DNA of 5,095 bases from JBJSXF01 sp046086225. GTDB taxonomy: Bacteria > Actinomycetota > Acidimicrobiia > IMCC26256 > PALSA-610. The stretch spans positions 1 to 5,095 of the forward strand of contig JBJSXF010000077.1 of assembly GCA_046086225.1 (NCBI GenBank), in the 5' to 3' direction. Shown piece by piece: positions 1-4,488 of the stretch (position 1 is its first letter; every line of letters begins with the position of its first letter). The position numbers and the translations under genes were made by a program. The notes beneath the pieces are model-generated. The model was not told where the DNA came from. It saw only the letters and a list, made by a program, of their open reading frames with translations, and ran no database searches.

Positions 1-449
1 AGGTCGCACCGGGCGTGCGCATGCGCGGCGTCATCGACCGGCTCGAGCTCGACGACGACGGCGAGCTCGTCATCACCGACTACAAGACGGGCAAGCCGCC
101 GCCACCCCAACGCCTGCAGGAGAGCCTCACCGGCGTCAACATCTACTCCCGGCTCTGCGAGGCGATGCTCGGCCGTCGGCCGGCCCGGGTGCAACTCCTC
201 TACCTCTCCACTCCCGAGCGGATCGTGTCCACTCCCACCCCGGCCACGCTGCGCGGGGTAGACGGCCGGGCCGGGGCCGTCATGAGCGCCGTGCGCACGG
301 CCTGCGAGCGCGACGACTTCCGTCCCAAGACCTCGCCGCTGTGCAACTGGTGCTCGTTCCAGGAGTTCTGCCCGGCGTTCGGCGGCGACCCCACCCTCGC
401 CCGACCGACCCTGGAAGCCCGCTACGCCCCGGCCGCCGATCCGGCGTGA
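1..449 (+). CDS. RecB-like PD-(D/E)XK nuclease with C-terminal Fe-S cysteines (3' part only)
   Basis: This is the C-terminal 148 residues of a nuclease whose start lies before the window; the frame is open from base 3. The visible part holds the catalytic core of the RecB-type PD-(D/E)XK fold. A GVIDR strand (window residues 9-13) supplies the metal-binding Asp, and ITDYKTGK (24-31) supplies the D-x-K pair. Near the end, C114-x2-C117-x5-C123 followed by PAFGGDP matches the last three cysteines of the [4Fe-4S] cluster known from AddB/RecB-family nucleases; the first cysteine normally lies upstream and would be outside the window. I infer a single-domain DNA exonuclease of about 270-280 residues, as in actinobacterial stand-alone RecB-like proteins, with no visible helicase. 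The usual Q-x3-Y motif after the catalytic Lys is not obvious: the aligned stretch reads GVNIY. The stop overlaps the next gene by four bases, implying co-translation. The family call is firm; the cellular role (repair or end processing) is inferred. Confidence 0.88.
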   Translation, partial: VAPGVRMRGVIDRLELDDDGELVITDYKTGKPPPPQRLQESLTGVNIYSRLCEAMLGRRPARVQLLYLSTPERIVSTPTPATLRGVDGRAGAVMSAVRTACERDDFRPKTSPLCNWCSFQEFCPAFGGDPTLARPTLEARYAPAADPA

Positions 450-982
450 GCGCGCTGACCTCGCGCCTCGCCGCCGCCGTACGGCGCTTCGACGAGCGGG
501 TCGACGCCGCGTTCGACCGGGTCCGCTCGCCCCGGCTCGACCCGATCGCCTACGCGGTATCGAGCGCGGCCGACCACAGCCTCTGCTGGCACGCCACCGG
601 TGTGGCCCGCGAGCTCGTGGGCGACGGCGATCTCGCCCGGGCCGTCCGCTTCTCGCTCGCGATGGGCGCCGAATCCGCGATCACCAACGGGCCGGTGAAG
701 GCGTGCTTCCGCCGGGTGCGCCCGGCCGACTACGCCGACATCGAGTTCCACCACGGCCTGCGCCGACCGGTCACCTCATCGTTCCCGTCGGGCCACGCCA
801 CCGCTGCGTTCTGCGCGGCCACCCTGCTCGGCGGCGGCCCTGCGGCCTACGCCGTCGCGGGTGGGGTCGCCGCCACCCGGGTGTACGTGCGGCTCCACCA
901 CGCATCCGACGTGATCGCGGGCGCCGCGCTCGGCGTCGGCCTCGGCCTCGCCTTCCGCCGATTCGTCAACGGGCGGCCGTGA
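446..982 (+). CDS. PAP2-family phosphatase (phosphatidic acid phosphatase type 2)
   Basis: A 178-residue protein with the full three-part PAP2/haloperoxidase signature: K85-x6-R92-P93, P114-S-G-H117, and R145-x5-H151-x3-D155. By family knowledge H117 is the lesser acid-base histidine and H151 the nucleophile, so hydrolysis of a lipid-linked or other phosphomonoester or diphosphate is expected. The third motif begins TR rather than the usual SR. Hydrophobic stretches at about 120-144 and 156-170 could be membrane helices. The first 70 residues are rather polar, so this is a compact protein with few membrane spans, similar in size to the short mycobacterial PAP2 proteins. The GTG at 446 was chosen because it overlaps the nuclease stop (GTGA) and gives a natural N-terminus; the frame stays open upstream to 341, but that stretch lies inside the nuclease gene. 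No Shine-Dalgarno is visible, which fits translational coupling. The substrate cannot be read from the sequence; a polyprenyl-phosphate or phosphatidate is the likeliest class. Confidence 0.9.
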   Translation: MSALTSRLAAAVRRFDERVDAAFDRVRSPRLDPIAYAVSSAADHSLCWHATGVARELVGDGDLARAVRFSLAMGAESAITNGPVKACFRRVRPADYADIEFHHGLRRPVTSSFPSGHATAAFCAATLLGGGPAAYAVAGGVAATRVYVRLHHASDVIAGAALGVGLGLAFRRFVNGRP

Positions 983-1020
983 TGGGCCGGCCCGCACGCA
1001 CCGAGGGAGCGCGTCCGTGA
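982..1020 (+). other. 12-codon mini-ORF bridging the PAP2 and DsbA-like genes
   Basis: An ATG at 982 overlaps the PAP2 stop (TGATG). It opens a frame encoding MGRPARTEGARP, whose TGA (1018-1020) overlaps the GTG start of the next gene (GTGA at 1017-1020). The mini-ORF therefore fills the 34-bp gap exactly and contains the downstream ribosome binding site. It could relay terminating ribosomes from one gene to the next. This may also be coincidence, since ATG has no ribosome binding site of its own and the peptide is unremarkable. Confidence 0.3.
1003..1009 (+). promoter_or_regulatory. Shine-Dalgarno for the DsbA-like gene
   Basis: GAGGGAG lies seven bases before the GTG at 1017. It is the only strong purine-rich ribosome binding site in the left operon, and it decides the start of the DsbA-like gene. 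Confidence 0.7.
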
Positions 1021-1604
1021 CCCGATCATTCACCGCGAGCTTCGACTACCGCTGTCCCTTCGCCCGCAACCTCCACGTCGGCATCCTCGCCGGACTGGCC
1101 GAAGGTCGCGACTGGCAGGTCACGTTCACGCCGTTCTCCCAGGACCAGTCGCACGTCGAAGACGGCGAGCCCCCGGTCTGGGAGCAGGGCCCCGAGGCCT
1201 GGGGCACCGGGGTGCTCCCCCTCTGCTGGGGCCTCGCCGTGCGCGACACCGTCCCCGACCGCTTCCTCGGCTGGCACGCCGCCGCCTTCGCCGCCCGCCA
1301 CGAGCAGGCCCGCCGCATCGCCGACCCGGCGGTGCTCGCCGAGGTCGCCGAATCGGTCGGGCTCGACTCTGCCGCCGTGGCCACCGAGGTGGCGACGGGC
1401 CGTCCCCTCGCCACCCTCGCCCGCGAGCACACCGAGGCCGTGCGACGCCTTGCGATGTTCGGGGTGCCGACCCTGGTCGTGGGCGAGCGGGCCGCCTTCG
1501 TCCGGATGATGGCCCCGCCCACCCCCGACGACGTCGAGCGTCTCGTCGACCTCTTTACCTGGGCCGAGCTCAACGAGTTCAAGCACACAACCGTCCCCCG
1601 CTGA
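1017..1604 (+). CDS. DsbA-family thioredoxin-fold oxidoreductase-like protein, single active-site cysteine
   Basis: A 195-residue protein of the DsbA-like thioredoxin fold, the group that also holds FrnE and 2-hydroxychromene-2-carboxylate isomerase-like proteins. After the first strand (FTASFDY) comes the active-site position C13-P-F-A16, where the usual CxxC has lost its second cysteine. The middle (about 60-140) is the inserted helical domain, and FGVPT (149-152) carries the conserved cis-proline P151 before the next strand. The only other cysteine is C70 in the helical domain. The C-terminal tail ELNEFKHTTVPR resembles the conserved end of this actinobacterial subgroup. A monothiol site argues against simple dithiol disulfide exchange; a thiol-conjugate (mycothiol-type) reductase, transferase or isomerase role is possible but inferred. 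No signal peptide is seen, so it is probably cytoplasmic. It is the last gene of the left operon, with a GTG start supported by GAGGGAG seven bases upstream. Confidence 0.85.
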   Translation: MTRSFTASFDYRCPFARNLHVGILAGLAEGRDWQVTFTPFSQDQSHVEDGEPPVWEQGPEAWGTGVLPLCWGLAVRDTVPDRFLGWHAAAFAARHEQARRIADPAVLAEVAESVGLDSAAVATEVATGRPLATLAREHTEAVRRLAMFGVPTLVVGERAAFVRMMAPPTPDDVERLVDLFTWAELNEFKHTTVPR

Positions 1605-1638
1605 GCCGCCCGCCCCCGTCGGGGCCGCCGACCACAGC

Positions 1639-1658
1639 ACCCGGAACCGACGCCGGGT
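1639..1658 (+). repeat. Inverted repeat downstream of the DsbA-like gene, possible terminator hairpin
   Basis: ACCCGG (1639-1644) pairs perfectly with CCGGGT (1653-1658) around an 8-base loop. A second small hairpin, CCCC-GTC-GGGG, lies at 1614-1624. Neither is followed by a T-run, so they are at best non-canonical terminators of the left operon. Confidence 0.3.
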
Positions 1659-1683
1659 AGGGGCAGCCGACCCGCCCCGATTC

Positions 1684-1696
1684 TCCGCGAAGCGGA
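1684..1696. repeat. Perfect short inverted repeat upstream of the acyltransferase promoter
   Basis: TCCGC (1684-1688) and GCGGA (1692-1696) form a perfect 5-bp inverted repeat around GAA. It sits in the -35 region of the predicted promoter, where a regulator or a stem could act. No recognisable -35 hexamer is seen there. Confidence 0.3.
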
Positions 1697-1707
1697 CCCG
1701 CGCCGCC

Positions 1708-1713
1708 TATCTT
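1708..1713 (+). promoter_or_regulatory. -10 box of a leaderless promoter for the acyltransferase
   Basis: TATCTT fits the actinobacterial TAnnnT -10 pattern and stands in an otherwise GC-saturated stretch. It is followed by seven bases and then GTG at 1721, the spacing expected when transcription starts at the first base of the start codon. No Shine-Dalgarno exists before the GTG or the ATG at 1727, which supports a leaderless mRNA. Confidence 0.65.
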
Positions 1714-1720
1714 GGTCCCC

Positions 1721-3070
1721 GTGCGCATGAGCGGCGCCGAGGCGATCATGTGGGCGGTGGAGCGCGACCCCGCGCTCCGCAGCGACTTCTGCAACCTCAC
1801 GGTCGTGGAGCGCATGCCGTCGGAAGACCGGATGCGGCGCACGCTCGAGCGGGCGGTCGCCGCCGTGCCCCGCCTCGGCCAGCGGGTCGTGGGCGCGCCC
1901 CTCAAGCTCGCCCCGCCCGAGTTCACCGACGCACCCGACCTCGACCTCGACGCCCACCTCCTCCGCCTCACCCTCGACCCGCCCGGCGACGAGCGAGCGC
2001 TGCTCGACCTCTGCGCGGCCCGGGCCGAACTGCCGCTCGATCGGAGCCGGCCGCTCTGGGAGTTCGTCATCGTCGACGGACTCACCGGCGGTCGGGCCGC
2101 CCTCTTCCAGAAAGTGCACCACGCGATCACCGACGGGGTCGGCGCGCTGCGCCTGTCGCTCGCCTTCGTCGACCTCACCGCCGAGGGATCGGACCATCCC
2201 CCCGCCCCGCCCCGCCCCGCCGACCGCCACCGATCGGCCCCGGTCGACGCCGCCGCCCGCGGCATCGACGCCGTGCGGCACGCCATCGGGGGCACCGCCC
2301 GGGCCCTGACCCACCCCCGCGACCTCCCGGGCCGGGCCGGCGACGCCGGACGGCTCGTCGGATCGCTCCAGCGCCAGGTGCTCGTCACCGACCGGGCCCA
2401 CTCCGACGTGCTCACCGGCCGGTCGCTGCACCGGCGGTTCGAGACCCGACGCCTCTCGCTCCCCGCCCTGCGATCCGCCGCCCAGCGGCTCGGCGGGAGC
2501 GTCAACGACGCCTACGTCACCGGACTCGCCGGCGCGCTCGGCCGCTACCACCTCCGCAACGGATCCGACGTCGAAGCGCTGCGGCTCGCCATGCCGGTGA
2601 ACATGCGCGCGCAGGGCGGCCGCACCACGAGCAACGCCTTCGCACCGACGCGGGTACTCGTGCCCATCCGCCCCGCCGACGATCCCGAAGCGCTCTTCCG
2701 GATCGTGCACGACCGGCTCGAGATCGCCAAGCACGAGACGGCGCTCGCCGCGGCCGAGGGGCTCGCCGGCGTGATGTCGGGACTGCCCACCCCGGTGCTC
2801 GTCTCGCTCACCCGGTCCCAGACCCGGACGATCGACTTCGCGGCGTCCAACCTGCGGGGCAGCCCCGTGCCGCTCTACCTGGCCGGGGAGCGCATCCTCG
2901 CCAACTACCCGTTCGGTCCGCGCACCGGGACGCCGCTCAACGCCACGGTGCTCAGCTACTGCGACGATCTCGACCTCGGGTGCAACATCGACCCCGCCGC
3001 GGTCACCGACCCCGACGGGTTCATGGCCGACCTCGACGACTCCTTCGCCGATCTGCTCGGCAGCTCCTGA
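1721..3070 (+). CDS. WS/DGAT-family O-acyltransferase (wax ester synthase / diacylglycerol acyltransferase type)
   Basis: A 449-residue member of the bacterial wax ester synthase/acyl-CoA:diacylglycerol acyltransferase family, close to the usual length of about 450-480. Landmarks, numbered from GTG 1721, are SGAEAIMWAVE near the N-terminus; RSRPLWEF around 109-116; the catalytic HHAITDG at 133-139 (HHxxxDG), with H134 the expected general base; NDAYVTGLAGAL from 262; MPVNMR from 291; SN-x-RGSPVPLYLAGERI at 376-392; and a final acyltransferase C-lobe. A proline/arginine-rich linker just after residue 156 joins the two lobes. The family transfers acyl groups from acyl-CoA to diacylglycerol or fatty alcohols at the membrane face, making triacylglycerol or wax esters; the true acceptor here is unknown. 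GTG 1721 was chosen because of the leaderless -10 box; ATG 1727 is a close alternative, and TTG 1712 falls inside the -10 box and is unlikely. It stands alone between an operon end and a convergent gene. Confidence 0.92.
   Translation: MRMSGAEAIMWAVERDPALRSDFCNLTVVERMPSEDRMRRTLERAVAAVPRLGQRVVGAPLKLAPPEFTDAPDLDLDAHLLRLTLDPPGDERALLDLCAARAELPLDRSRPLWEFVIVDGLTGGRAALFQKVHHAITDGVGALRLSLAFVDLTAEGSDHPPAPPRPADRHRSAPVDAAARGIDAVRHAIGGTARALTHPRDLPGRAGDAGRLVGSLQRQVLVTDRAHSDVLTGRSLHRRFETRRLSLPALRSAAQRLGGSVNDAYVTGLAGALGRYHLRNGSDVEALRLAMPVNMRAQGGRTTSNAFAPTRVLVPIRPADDPEALFRIVHDRLEIAKHETALAAAEGLAGVMSGLPTPVLVSLTRSQTRTIDFAASNLRGSPVPLYLAGERILANYPFGPRTGTPLNATVLSYCDDLDLGCNIDPAAVTDPDGFMADLDDSFADLLGSS
2198..2218 (-). 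repeat. Four-run G-quadruplex motif / CCCCG tandem repeat
   Basis: The plus strand has C-runs of 6, 4, 4 and 4 separated by single Gs (a CCCCG repeat). The minus strand therefore reads four runs of at least four Gs with one-base loops, a textbook strong G-quadruplex motif on the template strand of the acyltransferase gene. It encodes the Pro-rich linker PPAPPRPA between the two lobes. Confidence 0.75.
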
Positions 3071-3078
3071 ACCGGGAA

Positions 3079-3453
3079 TCAGCGCACGGCGGGCGGACCG
3101 GGCCCCTCGATCACGTCGCACCATTCGTCGAAGAGCGGATCCCGCCACTCGCCGTGACCGCAGGGCGAATCGGGGTCGGCGACGTAGAGGTGCGAGGTCG
3201 GGGCATCGTCGGCCAGTTCCACCAGCTCGGCCGCGCGCTCGAGGGCCGGCGCCGCATCGAGCACGTCGACGAGCGCGACCGCGGCCAGCACCCGCGACCG
3301 GCACCACGGGCAGGCCGACACGGTCGCCCCGTCGAGCCCGCCGGTGACGCGCCAGAGCCGCTCGGCCTCGTCGGGAGCGAGCTCGACCTCACCGTCGGCA
3401 TCGTCACGGATCACCAGGCGGCCGGACACGGCGGCGACGGTACCGGTCGACAC
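3079..3453 (-). CDS. Uncharacterised small protein with CPWC motif, possible zinc knuckle
   Basis: A 124-residue protein with no family name that I can give. It has a short beta-rich start (GRLVIRDDADGEVEL, 11-25), then C48-P-W-C51 followed by a helix-like Ala/Leu/Val stretch (RVLAAVALVDVLDAAP), and later C98-G-H100 and C112. The CxxC plus C-x-H arrangement could bind zinc or form a redox pair; both are inference. No signal peptide or membrane segment is seen. Coding character is supported by clean GC bias and by the convergent fit with the acyltransferase, whose stop is 8 bp away. Two starts are plausible. GTG at 3453 has GAGG six bases upstream; GTG at 3429 (116 residues) is preceded by TACCGT and seven bases, a leaderless pattern. 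I give the longer form. The frame continues open further upstream into the opposite-strand oxidoreductase gene, but that part is a shadow of it. The gene diverges from that oxidoreductase and may share its control region. Confidence 0.75.
   Translation of the reverse strand: MSTGTVAAVSGRLVIRDDADGEVELAPDEAERLWRVTGGLDGATVSACPWCRSRVLAAVALVDVLDAAPALERAAELVELADDAPTSHLYVADPDSPCGHGEWRDPLFDEWCDVIEGPGPPAVR
3437..3442 (-). promoter_or_regulatory. Possible -10 box for a shorter, leaderless form of the small CPWC protein
   Basis: Read on the minus strand, TACCGT (3442 to 3437) matches TAnnnT and is followed by seven bases and GTG at 3429. If used, the protein would start at the ninth codon of the longer form. 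It competes with the GAGG-supported start at 3453. Confidence 0.35.
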
Positions 3454-3456
3454 CCC

Positions 3457-3462
3457 TAGCCT
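3457..3462 (+). promoter_or_regulatory. -10 box of a leaderless promoter for the quinone oxidoreductase
   Basis: TAGCCT matches TAnnnT and is followed by six bases and GTG at 3469, with no Shine-Dalgarno in between. This is the standard layout of actinobacterial leaderless genes. No convincing -35 hexamer is seen. Confidence 0.65.
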
Positions 3463-3468
3463 CGACCC

Positions 3469-4458
3469 GTGCGCGCCCTCACCATCTCCGACGGTCGGCT
3501 CGTCGTCGCCGAACGCCCCGATCCCACCCCCGGACCCGGCGACGTGCTCGTGCGAGTCCACGGCGCCGGCCTGAACCGGGCCGACCTCCTCCAGCGGGCC
3601 GGCGGCTACCCCGCCCCGCCCGGGGTGCCGGCCGACATCCCCGGACTCGAGTTCGCGGGCGAGGTCGCCGCGCTCGGCCCCGGCACGTCCGACCTCGCCG
3701 TCGGCGACCGTGTGTTCGGCATCACCGCCGGAGGCGCCCAGGCCGAGCTCGTCTGCGTTCCCGCCGAGCACTGCGCTCCTGTGCCTGCCCGGCTCGACCC
3801 GGTGACGGCCGGCGGAGTACCCGAGGCGTTCGTCACCGCCCACGACGCGCTCGTCACCCAGTCGTCCGTCCGGCCCGACGAATGGGTCTTCGTGCCCGCA
3901 GTCGGCTCGGGGGTCGGCACCGCGGCAATCCAGCTGATCCGGGCCGTCGGGGCCCGGGCGATCGGCACGGCCCGGTCGGCGCCGAAGCTCGACCGCTGCC
4001 GCGACCTCGGGCTCGAAGTCGGCTTCGTCGCGCCCCTCGACGCGCACGGTTCGCTCGACGCCACTGCGCTCGTCACCGCGCTCCTCGACGCGAGCGGCGG
4101 CGTCGGCGTGACCCTCGATCTCGTCGGCGGTTCGTACCTCCGCGCCGCGATCGACGCCGCCGCCCCCGGTGGGCGCATCGTGTGCATCGGCACCCTCGCC
4201 GGTCTGCGCACCGAGGTCTCGGTGCTGTCGATCCTCACGAAGCGCCTGCGGATCGCCGGCACCGTGCTGCGGCCCCGCTCCCGCGCCGAGAAGGCCGACG
4301 CGACGGCAGCGTTCGCCCGTGATGTCGTTCCCCTGATCGCCGCGGGCACGGTGGCTCCGGTTGTGGACAGGCTGATCCCGCTCGACCGAGCCGCCGAGGG
4401 CTACGACCTCATGGCCGCCGACGCCACCTTCGGCAAGGTCGTCATCGACTGCCGGTGA
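3469..4458 (+). CDS. PIG3-type NAD(P)H quinone oxidoreductase (zinc-independent MDR family)
   Basis: A 329-residue medium-chain dehydrogenase/reductase of the TP53I3 (PIG3)-like quinone oxidoreductase group, at normal full length. Diagnostic features are the GroES-like N-terminal domain with LNRADLLQRAGGYPAPPG (35-52), GLEFAGEV (59-66) and a VGDRVFG turn; VPEAFVTAHDAL (117-128), matching the family's PEAW/F-x-TA element; the nucleotide-binding loop AVGSGVGTAAIQL (144-156), with the serine-containing AxxSGVGT form typical of PIG3; GGSYLRAA (220-227); a LRPRSRAEK segment near 267-275; and the closing FGKVVIDC. The Cys/His/Glu ligands of zinc alcohol dehydrogenases are absent. Family members reduce quinones or other electrophilic carbonyls with NADPH in the cytoplasm; the substrate here is not known. 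The GTG start follows a TAGCCT -10 box by six bases, consistent with a leaderless mRNA. It is transcribed away from the small CPWC gene and converges on the lipoprotein gene. Confidence 0.92.
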   Translation: MRALTISDGRLVVAERPDPTPGPGDVLVRVHGAGLNRADLLQRAGGYPAPPGVPADIPGLEFAGEVAALGPGTSDLAVGDRVFGITAGGAQAELVCVPAEHCAPVPARLDPVTAGGVPEAFVTAHDALVTQSSVRPDEWVFVPAVGSGVGTAAIQLIRAVGARAIGTARSAPKLDRCRDLGLEVGFVAPLDAHGSLDATALVTALLDASGGVGVTLDLVGGSYLRAAIDAAAPGGRIVCIGTLAGLRTEVSVLSILTKRLRIAGTVLRPRSRAEKADATAAFARDVVPLIAAGTVAPVVDRLIPLDRAAEGYDLMAADATFGKVVIDCR

Positions 4459-4461
4459 GCG

Positions 4462-4474
4462 CCGGGCCCGGGCC
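4462..4474. repeat. GC palindromes between convergent stops, possible bidirectional terminator
   Basis: The 30-bp gap between the oxidoreductase and lipoprotein stops contains the overlapping palindromes CCGGGCCCGG (4462-4471) and GGCCCGGGCC (4465-4474). They could fold in either transcript, but there is no loop space in the perfect form and no T-run, so a terminator role is weakly supported. Confidence 0.25.
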
Positions 4475-4488
4475 GCGCCGCGCCGTCG

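Noticed and set aside
984..993. 10-bp palindrome GGGCCGGCCC in the PAP2-DsbA gap
   Set aside because: It is too short and too likely by chance at this GC content to call a terminator or operator inside an apparent operon.
1046..3307. Long minus-strand open frame (753 codons) opposite the DsbA-like and acyltransferase genes
   Set aside because: It is Arg/Gly/Glu-rich with no recognisable domain. It lies antisense to two well-supported genes and is a typical GC-bias shadow frame.
1750..3459. Long plus-strand open frame (569 codons) overlapping the acyltransferase
   Set aside because: It is extremely Arg/Pro-rich, out of frame with the HHxxxDG protein, and runs antisense through the small CPWC gene; a shadow.
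3454..4047. Upstream extension of the small CPWC protein frame on the minus strand
   Set aside because: The extension lies wholly opposite the PIG3-type gene and is Gly/Asp/Arg-rich without motifs; local starts at 3453 or 3429 fit better.
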